Positions 34,912 through 43,999 of a DNA stretch of 64,000 nucleotides are shown here, piece by piece (the stretch's first letter is position 1; every line of letters starts with the position of its first letter). The DNA is taken from NCBI GenBank assembly GCA_963711035.1, contig CAVQCN010000003.1, forward strand, positions 186,001-250,000, read 5' to 3'. The position numbers and the translations under genes were made by a program. This DNA is from WHTK01 sp963711035 (GTDB taxonomy: Bacteria > Chloroflexota > Dehalococcoidia > DSTF01 > WHTK01). The notes below the pieces were generated by a model that did not search any database, was not told the origin of the DNA, and saw only the letters and a list, made by a program, of their open reading frames with translations.

Positions 34912-35374
34912 TGTCGTTCGAGAGAAGAGGCGTGGAATAGGCAGTTTTGCTGCTCCTGCTGAAGCGACAGCTAGCTATCGAGTCTAGAGACTGACGGCCG
35001 CGAACTCAACTCTCGCGGCGTGCGGCGCTCGTCGTTACATGGATCGTCGGCTGTCGCGTTTCATTCAGCAGAGGAGCTGTCCGCGGTCCGGAATTCCATC
35101 TACCTCTGCGGTCAGTCAGATGATACGGTTCAACTCGGGAGCGATGGCGTGTCCTGCAGCCACGACGATGAGGTCATGTCCATAAGCTAGTACGTTGTTC
35201 CGGTGAACACGATGAGCAAAGAACCAACAGCAGGGGTAGCGGGGGCGCAGCCCATGCGGGGGAGTCTGAGGGGACACCCCTCGCGCTCCCTGTCAGCTTC
35301 TGCACTTCCCCGCAGGTGCGCTCGATGCAACTGCGCACAGTCACTGCGACAGAGGAACTAGAGTAACGCAGGCA
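34912..35374. other. 463-base divergent intergenic region
   Basis: Lies between the DprE1-like gene (minus) and the P-type ATPase (plus). No supported gene. The most visible structure is GAGGGG-ACA-CCCCTC (about 35270-35285), within a longer GGGAG...CTCCC context 90 bases upstream of the ATPase ATG. Promoters for both directions must lie here but no good match was found. Confidence 0.5.
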
Positions 35375-37843
35375 ATGAATCGAGCCGTCGAACCTGCCGC
35401 CGCGTCGTACACCGGCCTCACGTCTGCCGAGGCGCAGGCTCGCGCTGCCGCGGGCCAGGCCAACGCGGTCGCCTGGGTCAGCAGCCGCAGCTTCAAGCGC
35501 ATCGTCTTCGACAACGCCGGGTCGCCGATCAACATTGCTCTGTTCGCGATTTCGATTGTCCTGCTCGGCCTCGGTCTCTTCGGCGATGCCTTCCTCACCG
35601 CCGGCCTCGTGGTCGGCAACGTGGCGGCGGGCGTCTTCCAGGAGGCGCGCGCCAAGCGTCAGCTCGACCGCATCGCGCTGCTGCACCGGCCGCTCGCCAC
35701 GGTTATCCGCGACGGACGCGAGCGGGAGCTGGCGCCCGAGCAGATCGTCCTGGGCGACTACCTGATCCTGCGTCCGGGCGAGCAGGTCTTCGTCGATGGC
35801 CGTCTCGTATCCGCCACCGGCCTTGGGATCGACGAATCGCTGCTCACCGGGGAGTCGGACGTCGTCAACAAGGGCGAGGGCAACGACGTTGTATCGGGTA
35901 CATACTGCCTCACCGGTAGCGGCGTCTACGAGGCTACACGCGTCGGCGCCGACACGACGGCCAACGAGATCACGCTGCGAGCCCGCCAGCACCGCGCGCC
36001 GCAGACGCCGCTGCAGCGCGAAGTGAGCTGGGTGCTGTGGGTCATGAGCGCCGTCGTCGTATTGCTGGGCTTCACTGTCGCGCGCTCCTTCCAGCAGGCG
36101 CAGGGCGGCGTGTCGTTGAACGAGACGGTACGAGCCGCTGCGGTGATCGTGGCGCTGGTGCCGCAGGGCCTGGCGGTGATGGTCACGGTCAGCTACGGTA
36201 TGGCCGCCGTGCGCATGGCCGGCAGCGGCGTCCTCATCCAGCACATGAACGCGGTGGAATCGATCAGCCACGTCAACGTCCTTTGCCTGGACAAGACGGG
36301 GACGCTGACCACGAACCGACTCACCATCGAGCAGATCAAGGCTTTCACCATCGACGAGGGGCGGCTGAAACTGCTCCTGGGCTACTTCGCCGCCAGCGCC
36401 TCGTTCCGCAATCACACGGCAGACGCGATTCAGCAGGCGTTTCAGCAGCCAGAGCACAAGTTGAAAGACGAAGTGGCCTTTGACTCGTCGCGCAAGTGGA
36501 GCGGCATGACGTTCGATGACGCCGGGCTCAAGGGCGCCTACGTCCTCGGTGCGCCGGACGTCATGGCGTCGCACGTCAAGGACGCCGCCGGCTACGACCT
36601 GGCGGCCGAGGACTGGACGCAACGCGGCTTCCGCGTGCTGCTCTTCGCCGTTGCCGAAGACGCCGAGGGCTTCGCGCACGCCGGTGGGGTGCCGCAGCTA
36701 CCTTCCGAGCTGAAGCCGCTCGGTCTCGTCGTGCTGCGCGACGAGACACGGGCCGACGCTGCGGACGTGATCAGCGAATTCGCCCGTACCGGCATCGACC
36801 TCAAGGTCATCTCGGGCGACCACCCGGAGACGGTCGCGGCGCTGGCCAGCCAGGCCGGTCTGCCTTTCACCGGGGAGCCGGCCTCGGGTCCGGAGCTCGA
36901 CGCCCTGGATGACGCCGCATTCGCAAAGCGTGTCAACGAAGCGGCGATCTTCGGCCGCATCTCCCCCAACACGAAGGAGCGCATCGTCAGCGCGCTGCGG
37001 CGCAGCGGTCACTACGTGGCCATGATCGGCGACGGCGTGAATGACGTGCCCGCCCTGAAGTCGGCGCACGTCGCGGTCGGACTGCGCAGCGGCAGCGGCA
37101 TCACGCGAGACATCGCCGACATGGTGCTGCTGGACGACGCGTTCTCCAGCCTGCCGCGCGCCTTCCAGGAAGGCCAGCGCATTCGGCGGGGGATGGAGAG
37201 CATCTTCCGCATCTTCCTGACGCGCACCGTATCGCTGACCCTGATCATCCTGGCCGTTTCGCTGCTGGACGACCCGTTTCCCGTGACGCCGCGTCACACG
37301 GCCCTGATCGCGATGCTGACGGTGGGCATCCCATCGTTGTTCCTGGCGGTGTGGGCCAAACCGGGCAGAACATGGCGTCTGGTCATCCTCTCAGGCATCG
37401 AGTTCGTCGTGCCGGCCGGGATCGGTATCGCGGCCGTGGGCTTGATCGCCTTTGAGTTCTTCCTCTCGTCCACCGGGAACATCGGTCTGTCGCAGTCGGC
37501 GTTGACTTTCACGGCGGTAGGCTGTGGCCTGCTCGTCATCCTCTTCCTGGAGCCGCCGACGCCGTTCTGGGCCGCCGTGAACCAACTCAGCGGCGACTGG
37601 CGCCCGACGGTCCTTGCGGCAGGTATGGGCGTCTTGCTGATCGTTGTGCTGGTCGTGCCGGTGGTGCGCAGGTTCTACGAGGTGGACCTCCCGACCATCT
37701 GGGGCTTCCTGGTCATCGGCGCCATGGTCGTGGCCTGGACGGTGACGCTGCGGGCGTTCTGGCGCCTGCGCGTCACGCAGCGGCTGAGGCGCCTGCTGGG
37801 CATGGAGCCGAGCGTCGACGGCGCGTCCGAGGTCTCGAGCTAG
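35375..37843 (+). CDS. P-type cation-transporting ATPase (CtpE-like)
   Basis: 822 residues. The actuator motif LLTGES, the phosphorylation site D306 in DKTGTLTTN, and the hinge GDGVNDVPALK are intact. Ten transmembrane segments are likely. Transmembrane helix 4 reads VALVPQGLAVM, whereas Ca2+ and Mn2+ pumps have PEGL; the Glu-to-Gln change touches an ion-binding residue. Overall resemblance is to mycobacterial CtpE (calcium uptake). There is no heavy-metal-binding N-terminal domain and no CPx motif, so copper or zinc export is unlikely. The last 4 bases overlap the opposing SRPBCC gene. Confidence 0.9.
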   Translation: MNRAVEPAAASYTGLTSAEAQARAAAGQANAVAWVSSRSFKRIVFDNAGSPINIALFAISIVLLGLGLFGDAFLTAGLVVGNVAAGVFQEARAKRQLDRIALLHRPLATVIRDGRERELAPEQIVLGDYLILRPGEQVFVDGRLVSATGLGIDESLLTGESDVVNKGEGNDVVSGTYCLTGSGVYEATRVGADTTANEITLRARQHRAPQTPLQREVSWVLWVMSAVVVLLGFTVARSFQQAQGGVSLNETVRAAAVIVALVPQGLAVMVTVSYGMAAVRMAGSGVLIQHMNAVESISHVNVLCLDKTGTLTTNRLTIEQIKAFTIDEGRLKLLLGYFAASASFRNHTADAIQQAFQQPEHKLKDEVAFDSSRKWSGMTFDDAGLKGAYVLGAPDVMASHVKDAAGYDLAAEDWTQRGFRVLLFAVAEDAEGFAHAGGVPQLPSELKPLGLVVLRDETRADAADVISEFARTGIDLKVISGDHPETVAALASQAGLPFTGEPASGPELDALDDAAFAKRVNEAAIFGRISPNTKERIVSALRRSGHYVAMIGDGVNDVPALKSAHVAVGLRSGSGITRDIADMVLLDDAFSSLPRAFQEGQRIRRGMESIFRIFLTRTVSLTLIILAVSLLDDPFPVTPRHTALIAMLTVGIPSLFLAVWAKPGRTWRLVILSGIEFVVPAGIGIAAVGLIAFEFFLSSTGNIGLSQSALTFTAVGCGLLVILFLEPPTPFWAAVNQLSGDWRPTVLAAGMGVLLIVVLVVPVVRRFYEVDLPTIWGFLVIGAMVVAWTVTLRAFWRLRVTQRLRRLLGMEPSVDGASEVSS

Positions 37844-38502
37844 CCGGGAGACTGTGGCTGCGTTGAAGCCGTCTCGTGAAAGGCTTCCGGCGAGGAGTTC
37901 ATCGTCTCGGCTCGGTGCTTGATGCCGCGCAGGACGCCGACCTCCATGACGAAATGCATGGGCTCGCCGGTCAACGCTCCCGCCAGCGATGTGGGGAGTC
38001 CGGCCTTTTCGGACCGCGTGCGCGCGAGCAAGCGGGTGCTGCCGTTGGGCTCCGGCTTCAAGAGCAGTGACCAGCTCCATTTGCCGGTCCTGCTTTTGAC
38101 CACGAGCGAGCGGTTCGCGTCCACCCTTACGACGGTCCAGCCGAGGGGCTCAAAGCGCTGAATGTAGCGATAGGTGCGCACCAGGTCCCCGGGCTTCAGG
38201 CTTTGCCACTCCTGCACGATGCGCTTCGAGTTGTGGATGTTGGCGCCGGCCAGTCGTTCGAGCCAGTCGTAGCTGTAGAAGCCAGCCCGGTCCTGGCCCA
38301 TCTGGACGAGCCATGGCCACACCGTCTCGGGCGGCGCATTGATCGTAATGGCCCTCGTACTCACCGTGGCGCTTGCGACGATGTCGTCGCCGGGCATCGG
38401 CGCGCCGCCTTCAATTGCGGACGCGCCCCAACGCATGTGCCAGTGACGCAGCAGCGGCGCCGCGATGAAGACAGGCAGGAGGGCTAATCGGTCGCGGATC
38501 AT
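37840..38502 (-). CDS. SRPBCC (START-like) domain protein
   Basis: 220 residues. After a short hydrophobic N-terminus the SRPBCC pattern is seen: TRAITINAPPETVWPWLVQMGQDRAG and YSYDWLERLAG, followed by beta strands and the final long helix. This subgroup (WPWLVQMG, FYSYDWLE) is common in actinobacteria and Chloroflexota and has no known ligand. It converges with the ATPase gene, overlapping by 4 bases. Two further SRPBCC genes do not adjoin, so it is likely independent. Confidence 0.82.
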   Translation of the reverse strand: MIRDRLALLPVFIAAPLLRHWHMRWGASAIEGGAPMPGDDIVASATVSTRAITINAPPETVWPWLVQMGQDRAGFYSYDWLERLAGANIHNSKRIVQEWQSLKPGDLVRTYRYIQRFEPLGWTVVRVDANRSLVVKSRTGKWSWSLLLKPEPNGSTRLLARTRSEKAGLPTSLAGALTGEPMHFVMEVGVLRGIKHRAETMNSSPEAFHETASTQPQSPG

Positions 38503-38604
38503 CTGACATGATCTTCACGTCTTTACAGGCCGCGTCACAGGGCCGGAGGAATCATGGAGCCGGGCCACTCGTCCTGTAGGTGGCCTACGACGTCTTCGGT
38601 CCAA

Positions 38605-39273
38605 TCAATCCTTGAAGTTGAGCTTACCGCTCTCGATTCGGAGATAGACCTGGATCAGGAGGAACAGGAGCAATCCTCCCCAGAGGTACGCGCCAAGGAC
38701 GTCCGACGCCCAGTGCGCGCCCGCGTAGATTCGCTGCAGGCCCATCAGGATGACCCACGACAAAGCCGCGACCGTCAGCGCCCAGCGCCGCGGGTGGCTA
38801 TGCGTAACCTGCATGAAGACGAACCAGATGGCGCCGACCAGGAGGACCGTGCCGAAGACATGGCCGCTGGGGAACGAGAAGCCGGACGCACCTTCGACAA
38901 ACGAGAGCTGGGCGCTCGTCGGCCGCGGCCTTTCGGCGAAGTCCTTGATCAGGATTACGAGAGCACGGGACGCGACGGCAGTCGCGACGAAACCAGAGGC
39001 TGCATAGCGTCGGTTCCAGACCAGCCACGCCACGGCGCCAAGTGCGACCAGAGGGTAGTACGGCGTCATGCCGAAGTCGTACAGCGCCGTGCTCAAGGGC
39101 TGCAGCGCGGTGGAATGCAGGCTCTGCAACTCTCGTGAGAACAGGATGTCGGTCGGGGGATAGAGGCCATGCGCCACCAGGATTGTCGCCAGGAGCGTCA
39201 GGCTAAGGACGGCCGTCCAAGCCTTCCAGATCGCGGGAATCGAGGGGACGGGGGACTTGACGGGGAGTGACAT
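38605..39273 (-). CDS. PAP2-family membrane phosphatase
   Basis: 222 residues, about six membrane helices. The three acid-phosphatase motifs are present: KDFAERPRP, PSGH and GAHWASDV (general pattern K-x6-RP, PSGH, SR-x5-H-x3-D, with GAHWASD in place of the usual SR-x5-H start). Likely dephosphorylates a lipid phosphate such as undecaprenyl pyrophosphate or phosphatidate at the outer face of the membrane. The first Arg of motif 3 is displaced (RIYAGAHWASD), as in many family members. Confidence 0.9.
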   Translation of the reverse strand: MSLPVKSPVPSIPAIWKAWTAVLSLTLLATILVAHGLYPPTDILFSRELQSLHSTALQPLSTALYDFGMTPYYPLVALGAVAWLVWNRRYAASGFVATAVASRALVILIKDFAERPRPTSAQLSFVEGASGFSFPSGHVFGTVLLVGAIWFVFMQVTHSHPRRWALTVAALSWVILMGLQRIYAGAHWASDVLGAYLWGGLLLFLLIQVYLRIESGKLNFKD

Positions 39274-39470
39274 TCGATGAGCTTTCTGTGCTCGCGCCTT
39301 GCAACTGATTCGGAGGGAACCCGAAACGTTGAGGCGCCGAGAACGAGGGCGTGCTTGTAGTAATTCTTAGCACACTAACTCAGTCGCTGCTGGCCTGCTC
39401 AGCCGGGAATCCGTCACGGGCAAAGGACTCCAGGCGTCGCCGGTCTCGATCTGACTCTGAAGGTATCAGA

Positions 39471-39499
39471 TTGTGATTATATAAGGTTGAAGTTATTCT
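39471..39499 (+). promoter_or_regulatory. Promoter of the ArsR operon, probably leaderless
   Basis: TTGTGA (39471-39476) and TATTCT (39494-39499) are 17 bases apart. A start point 6-8 bases after the -10 would fall at or next to the ATG at 39507, and no ribosome site is seen, so the message is probably leaderless. The promoter overlaps short AT-rich dyads where the regulator could bind. Confidence 0.55.
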
Positions 39500-39506
39500 A
39501 TGCTGG

Positions 39507-39839
39507 ATGGATGTTTTCGAAGCCGTGGCCGAGCCGACCCGTCGCGGCGTCCTGGATCTCCTGGCGGGGCGTGAGCGGTCCGCGGGCGAGCTCGTCGCGG
39601 CGTTCCCCGCGCTCACACAGCCGGCCGTGTCCCGGCACCTCCGTATCCTGCGTGAATCGGAACTGGTGGACGTGCGCGTCGACGGGACGCGGCGTATGTA
39701 CTCGTTGCGGCCGGCTGCTATGGCAGAACTCGACCGCTGGCTCGAAAGCTACCGGCGTTTCTGGGGCGAGCGACTGGACGACCTCGAAGCACACCTCGAT
39801 TCGAAGGCAAGCGGTTCGCGTGGCGAGGAGGCAACGTGA
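39507..39839 (+). CDS. ArsR-family transcriptional regulator
   Basis: 110 residues: a winged helix starting MDVFEAVAEPTRRGVLDLL, recognition helix TQPAVSRHLRILRESELV, and wing VDGTRRMYSL. No metal-binding cysteine pair (ELCVCDL) is present, so it belongs to the SRPBCC-linked, non-metal group of ArsR proteins. Its TGA overlaps the next gene's GTG by 4 bases. This ArsR-SRPBCC pairing is widespread and usually self-regulated. Confidence 0.92.
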   Translation: MDVFEAVAEPTRRGVLDLLAGRERSAGELVAAFPALTQPAVSRHLRILRESELVDVRVDGTRRMYSLRPAAMAELDRWLESYRRFWGERLDDLEAHLDSKASGSRGEEAT

Positions 39840-40345
39840 CTCAGGCTGATGGAACCCTCGTGGTCTCCGGCGACATCGCCGTGATCGCGTTCGAACGCCG
39901 GCTTCGTCATCCGATCGATGCCGTCTGGGCGGCGCTGACGGATCCGGAGGAGTTCGCGGCCTGGCTGGGCCCCGGCGTCATTGAGGCCGGCCAGGGAGGC
40001 CAGGTTTCGGTCCGCATGGGGCCCGAGGACCAGCCCCAACGTCAGCGGATGATGTCGGGCAGGATCCTGGCGTGGGACCCGCCCCGTGTCCTCGAACATG
40101 AATGGGTGCAGCCCGGACTCGACATCTCGGTCGTGCGGTATGAGCTCGAGGCTGACGCCGGCGGGACGATCCTCAGGTTTACGCATCGGAGGAGCGTGGC
40201 ACGCGGTGCGACCGGCGGCCGGGCCGGCTGGCACGCATACCTCGATCGCCTCGCCGCGCACCTCGATGGGCAGCCGGTCCCGGCCTGGTCTGTGCGGCGG
40301 GCGGAGATCGAGGGCGCTTACGGGGAAGCTCCATTAGGGCACTAG
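39836..40345 (+). CDS. SRPBCC domain protein (AHSA1/CalC-like), partner of ArsR
   Basis: 169 residues. The AHSA1 pattern begins ERRLRHPIDAVWAALTDPEEFAAWLGPG and runs through RILAWDPPRVLEHEW to LRFTHRRS. Start GTG 39836 is coupled to the regulator stop. The family binds hydrophobic ligands or acts as a resistance or chaperone-like factor; the ligand here is unknown. Its gene neighbours suggest response to a small hydrophobic molecule sensed by the ArsR protein. Confidence 0.88.
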   Translation: MTQADGTLVVSGDIAVIAFERRLRHPIDAVWAALTDPEEFAAWLGPGVIEAGQGGQVSVRMGPEDQPQRQRMMSGRILAWDPPRVLEHEWVQPGLDISVVRYELEADAGGTILRFTHRRSVARGATGGRAGWHAYLDRLAAHLDGQPVPAWSVRRAEIEGAYGEAPLGH

Positions 40346-40373
40346 AGGAAGCTCAGGAAAGGGAAGAGAGAGC

Positions 40374-40769
40374 ATGACTGCTGAAACTGCGAGCGTTCGA
40401 TACATGATCAACGACGTACCGGCGGCGATCGACTTCTATACGAAGCAGCTTGGTTTCACGCTGGAAATCGATGCTTCGCCCGGCTTCGCGTCTGTGGTTC
40501 GGGGGCCGCTGCGGTTGCTGCTGAGCGGCCCGGAAAGCTCCGGGGCGTGGTCGATGAGCGACGGCAGCAAGCCGGTGCCGGGCGGTTGGAATCGCATCCA
40601 TTTGCCCGTCGACGATATCGAGCGAGAGGTGGCGCGCCTGAAAGAGGCCGGTGTAACGTTCCGAAACGAGATCGTGAAAGGCTTCGGGGGTTCCCAGGTA
40701 CTGCTCCTTGACCCTTCGGGCAACCCCGTGGAGCTGTACCAGTACGACGCGGCCAATCCTCTTCGTTGA
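40374..40769 (+). CDS. VOC-family (glyoxalase/bleomycin resistance-like) protein
   Basis: 131 residues, one pair of the VOC beta-alpha-beta-beta-beta modules: SVRYMINDVPAAIDFYTKQLGF and, in the second half, RIHLPVDDIEREVARLKEAGV and LLDPSGNPVELYQY. GGAAAGGGAAGAG precedes the ATG. Third gene of the ArsR-SRPBCC unit by position (28-base gap). Metal ligands of true glyoxalase I are not all evident, so a resistance or ligand-binding role is as likely as catalysis. Confidence 0.88.
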   Translation: MTAETASVRYMINDVPAAIDFYTKQLGFTLEIDASPGFASVVRGPLRLLLSGPESSGAWSMSDGSKPVPGGWNRIHLPVDDIEREVARLKEAGVTFRNEIVKGFGGSQVLLLDPSGNPVELYQYDAANPLR

Positions 40770-40805
40770 TTGGAACGTCTGGTCAGGGCGCCTGCCGAGA
40801 GGGTA

Positions 40806-40881
40806 TGGCGTCCCTGGAGGGATTCGAACCCCCGACCCGCCGCTTAGAAGGCGGCCGCTCTATCCACTGAGCTACAGGGAC
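40806..40881 (-). tRNA. tRNA-Arg (anticodon UCU)
   Basis: Read on the minus strand: acceptor GTCCCTG/CAGGGAC, D stem GCTC/GAGC, anticodon stem GCCGC/GCGGC with loop CTTCTAA (UCU at 34-36), variable loop GGGTC, T stem GGGGG/CCCTC with loop TTCGAAT, discriminator G and an encoded CCA. 76 bases. It reads AGA/AGG. It starts 7 bases after the stop of the DUF6391-like gene on the same strand, so it may be processed from that transcript. Confidence 0.96.
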
Positions 40882-40888
40882 GTGTGGA

Positions 40889-41389
40889 TTACGCCGCGAC
40901 TGCGGCGGGCTGTCGTCTGGTTCTGACCTTGTGGAAGCGCCCGTCCGGCCGCGACTCGATCGAGACGATCTCAGTGTCCTGCAGGTCGGGGCTCGTGGTG
41001 ACGTAGCGCTGGATGATGCGGCCCAGCGGCTGCGCCAGCGTCACGGCGGCGATGCCCGCGACCATCGCCGAGGACATCTTGCCCTTGCGGTCGCCGTTGC
41101 CAACCACTGCCAGGGTGGAGAGGCTCGCCAGGATGCCCGCCGTCGCCAGGTTTGTGCCGCAGAGGGGCGTCACGGCCCAGAAGCCCTCGCCGCGCTTCAG
41201 GCGGGCCAGCGCGTCGGTGACGCACTCGGCGACCGCCTCGGGCGGGATGTCACCGTAGAGGAAGAAGCCATCGCCGGAGGCGCGCCCGACTACTCGGAAG
41301 GTGGGACCGAGCTTGGAGATGAGCAGCGAGACGGTCGCGTGCTCCAGCGCGTGGTTGCGTCGCGTGTTGCCGATGATGTCGCCAATCAT
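40889..41389 (-). CDS. DUF6391-type small membrane-associated protein
   Basis: 166 residues of unknown function. The N-terminal RNHALEHATVSLL and the following FRVVGRASGDGFFLYGDI are what I recall of the DUF6391 family found in cyanobacteria and Chloroflexota. Two hydrophobic segments (about 78-96 and 104-126) form a membrane hairpin, with CGTNLATAG at the first. The C-terminus is basic and predicted soluble. Directly followed by tRNA-Arg. Confidence 0.75.
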   Translation of the reverse strand: MIGDIIGNTRRNHALEHATVSLLISKLGPTFRVVGRASGDGFFLYGDIPPEAVAECVTDALARLKRGEGFWAVTPLCGTNLATAGILASLSTLAVVGNGDRKGKMSSAMVAGIAAVTLAQPLGRIIQRYVTTSPDLQDTEIVSIESRPDGRFHKVRTRRQPAAVAA

Positions 41390-41484
41390 GCCCTCAAGTA
41401 TAGCTGAAGCCGCCCGTCAGGCTCTCTCAGGGACGCCCCCGATAGTTTGCCGGCGATGCGGCGGTCGGTCGACCGCGGCGATCC

Positions 41485-42864
41485 CTAATTCCGCGTGACG
41501 CCGGGCACGCCGAGACGGATGGCCTGGTAGGCCTCGACCTTGATGGTCTGCGTCTCGTTGGTGCCCAGGCCCTGTACGGTCACGGTCGCGGTGGCGCTCC
41601 CCGACGGCATCTTCGACGGATCGATACTCATCTGCAGCTTGCCGGTGCGGTCGCAGGGCACGTTATCGGCGCAGGGCAGGTTGGAGCCGACCGCGACGCC
41701 GGTGTACGGGCTCAGCACGAGCCAGTCGGCGCTGGTCGTCGCGTACCAGGACAGAACACCGGTGCCCGAGTTGTCGATATCGACGACCTTGATGCCGGCG
41801 CTGCCGTCGGACGAGAAGCCCACCTTGACGTCCGTGCTGCTTACGTCCATCTGCGGATCGCCGAGTATCTGGTCGCGCAGCGAGGGATCCGGCCGCGGCG
41901 TCAGGTCAGTGTGGTAGGGCTGCGGCGAGGGGATGTCCATGGCCGCGTAGGGGAAGACGAAGTTGTCCAGGCTTAGGGGGCCGGACCACTTCGGGTCGTT
42001 GAGGTCGGGCAGCGTGATGGGCTGCGGGGCCCAGAGCTGGTTGCCGTCGACGACCGGCGGGTCGGAGACGCAGCCAAAGACGAGCTCCTGGTACGGGTAA
42101 TTGCCGCGATTCTTGCCTTTGTCGGCGTCGTCGGTGCCGCAACCGAACGGCTGCCGGGGCCAGCTGCCGTAGATCGGGTCCATCGGGTGGTTGCTGCGGT
42201 TGGCGCCGGGTCCGGTGAAGCCGTTGTAAGCCCAAACGGCGTAGTACCAGTTCTCGAGGATGGCGGGGTGGCCGTCCGTGTCGGTGCCGACGATTGGCTT
42301 CTTTTCCGGCGCCTCGTTCCACTTGTCGACCAGGATGTGGGCGCCGCGGGCGATGTTGTAGGCGAAGTTCGTCGCCACCAGCGCCTGCTCCGGCGAGCCG
42401 AGGCCGTTCTCACCGTCCGGCACCGTCATGCCCGTCGTGACCTGCGCGACGCCGTGTCCGCAGTCGAACGAGACGAGTGCGTTGCCGATGGAGCCGAAGG
42501 GCACGTCGGTGGCGCCCTGCGTGATGTTGCTCTCGATCCAGGCGATGGCTTTGAGCAGCACAGGCGGCACGGTCCCGTTCGTCTCGCTACGGTCGTTGCG
42601 TGTGCCGATCTCGATCTTGGGCAGGCCGAAGTAGTCGTCGCCGGGGAAGAGCATGTTGTAGGCCGCCAGGTCGATGGTGTTGAGGAAGAGCTGACGGTCC
42701 TTGAGGTCTTCGTACGTCGTGGGCGTGACGGGGAAGACGCAGTCCGCCTGCGCCGTGTTGGCGGGCTTCAGCGCGGCGAGGGCGCCGAACAGCATGCCTG
42801 CCAGCACCAGGGGCAGCGGCAGCAGTAGAAGACCGAGTTTCAGCTTACGGGTTGATCCAGCCAA
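41485..42864 (-). CDS. Secreted lytic-transglycosylase-like protein
   Basis: 459 residues. N-terminal signal peptide or anchor (KLGLLLLPLPLVLAGMLFGAL). Residues about 100-250 resemble an SLT/lysozyme-like domain: LLKAIAWIESN with the catalytic-type Glu, then CGHGVAQVTTGM, then YNIARGAHILVDKWNEAP and YYAVWAYNGF. The C-terminal 130 residues are beta-rich and look like a BACON-type domain (STDVKVGFSSDG...WYATTSADWLVLSPYTG). Likely cleaves peptidoglycan outside the cell. Its start overlaps the propeller gene by 20 bases, so the two are coupled. Confidence 0.82.
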   Translation of the reverse strand: MAGSTRKLKLGLLLLPLPLVLAGMLFGALAALKPANTAQADCVFPVTPTTYEDLKDRQLFLNTIDLAAYNMLFPGDDYFGLPKIEIGTRNDRSETNGTVPPVLLKAIAWIESNITQGATDVPFGSIGNALVSFDCGHGVAQVTTGMTVPDGENGLGSPEQALVATNFAYNIARGAHILVDKWNEAPEKKPIVGTDTDGHPAILENWYYAVWAYNGFTGPGANRSNHPMDPIYGSWPRQPFGCGTDDADKGKNRGNYPYQELVFGCVSDPPVVDGNQLWAPQPITLPDLNDPKWSGPLSLDNFVFPYAAMDIPSPQPYHTDLTPRPDPSLRDQILGDPQMDVSSTDVKVGFSSDGSAGIKVVDIDNSGTGVLSWYATTSADWLVLSPYTGVAVGSNLPCADNVPCDRTGKLQMSIDPSKMPSGSATATVTVQGLGTNETQTIKVEAYQAIRLGVPGVTRN

Positions 42865-43999
42865 GGAAGGTTACCTCTCCGGAAGCGATTTGGTGGCGGG
42901 CGCCGGCCCCGTCGATCACGGTCAGGACGGCGCGTCCAGGATTGGTGGCAGAGGCGCCGTCGAAGCTGCGTACTGCGATGCTGCCGCCCGCGTCGATGGC
43001 GAGCGGCACGTCGAAGCCCTTCGATGGTGCCGTCAGAGCGGTTGTCGAGTTCGACCCGATGATCTGGGCGGCTGTCGATGCGGCGCCGGAGGCGAGCTGA
43101 CCCAGGACGAGGTTGCCGTTCGCGTCCCAACGGGGGCTGAAGGCGTCGTCCCCGGCGTCGCCGACGGGTTGCACGGCGCCGCTGGCGATGTCCAGCACTT
43201 CGGCGCTCGACGCTACGTTACTGGCGTCGCTGCCGTCGATGGACAGGTAGGCGAGGCGTCCGCGGTCGGGCGAGAGGGACCAGTCGCGTGTCAGCCCGTC
43301 CGCGAGCTGTGCAATCTGCGTCTCGGCCCCGGTGGCAGTGTCGACCGATGCGAGGAAAGACCCCGTGTCGTTGAGGCGCACGAAGTAGAAACGCGCCCCG
43401 TCGGCCGAGTAGCCGATGGGGAAGAGCGCATCCGTCTTCGAGGTGACGAGCGTCGTTTCGCTGCCGCCCGTCGTGGGGACGCTGGCCAGCTCGTAGGTGT
43501 CGTCTGCGTTGGCGCCGCTGCGCCGGAAGACGACGCTGGAGCCGTCGCTGCTCCACACGGCGGGCACGAGCAGGTCGACGTCCTTCGCGAGCAGCGCCGG
43601 TGGGTCACTCGACCGGGCGTCGGCCAGCCAGAGCTGTGCGGCGGCGTCTGGGCCGGGAATTGGCGTGTCGGGCGGCAAGACGTTGTAGACGAGACGGTGG
43701 CCGTCGGGCGCCAGGCTCGGCACGATGCCGTAATCCGGCGCATGGCTGACGCTGAAGCCGCCGACGCGCTGGTCTGGATGCGCCGGGTCGGCGAGCCAGA
43801 GGGTGTCTGCCTGGCGGTTGAACTGGAAGTAGGCGATACGAGAGCCGCTGGCGGGTGCGGCGGCCGGCGCGTTGACGTGCTCGCCGTGCGGCAGCCCGGC
43901 GCTGAGCAAGGGAAGGAGCAGCAGCAGCCCGACGCCGAGCAGGGCGATCAGCCAGGGCGCGAAGTGACGGCGGCGTGGTTCGGCGGTGATGTGTGCCAT
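42845..43999 (-). CDS. Membrane-anchored TolB/WD40-like beta-propeller protein
   Basis: 384 residues. One N-terminal membrane helix (WLIALLGVGLLLLLPLL) is followed by an extracytoplasmic beta-propeller with repeated PD40-like units (PSLAPDGHRLVY, AVWSSDGSSVVF, IGYSADGARFYF, WSLSPDRGRLAYL, PRWDANGNLVL). Coupled to the downstream transglycosylase-like gene by a 20-base overlap, which suggests a joint wall-associated role. Binding partner unknown. Start ATG 43999 lacks a strong ribosome site; a structured leader lies just upstream. Confidence 0.82.
   Translation of the reverse strand: MAHITAEPRRRHFAPWLIALLGVGLLLLLPLLSAGLPHGEHVNAPAAAPASGSRIAYFQFNRQADTLWLADPAHPDQRVGGFSVSHAPDYGIVPSLAPDGHRLVYNVLPPDTPIPGPDAAAQLWLADARSSDPPALLAKDVDLLVPAVWSSDGSSVVFRRSGANADDTYELASVPTTGGSETTLVTSKTDALFPIGYSADGARFYFVRLNDTGSFLASVDTATGAETQIAQLADGLTRDWSLSPDRGRLAYLSIDGSDASNVASSAEVLDIASGAVQPVGDAGDDAFSPRWDANGNLVLGQLASGAASTAAQIIGSNSTTALTAPSKGFDVPLAIDAGGSIAVRSFDGASATNPGRAVLTVIDGAGARHQIASGEVTFLGWINP

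Noticed and set aside
35174..36679. 501-codon open frame antisense to the P-type ATPase
   Set aside because: No recognisable domains; overlaps the DKTGTLT-containing gene over most of its length.
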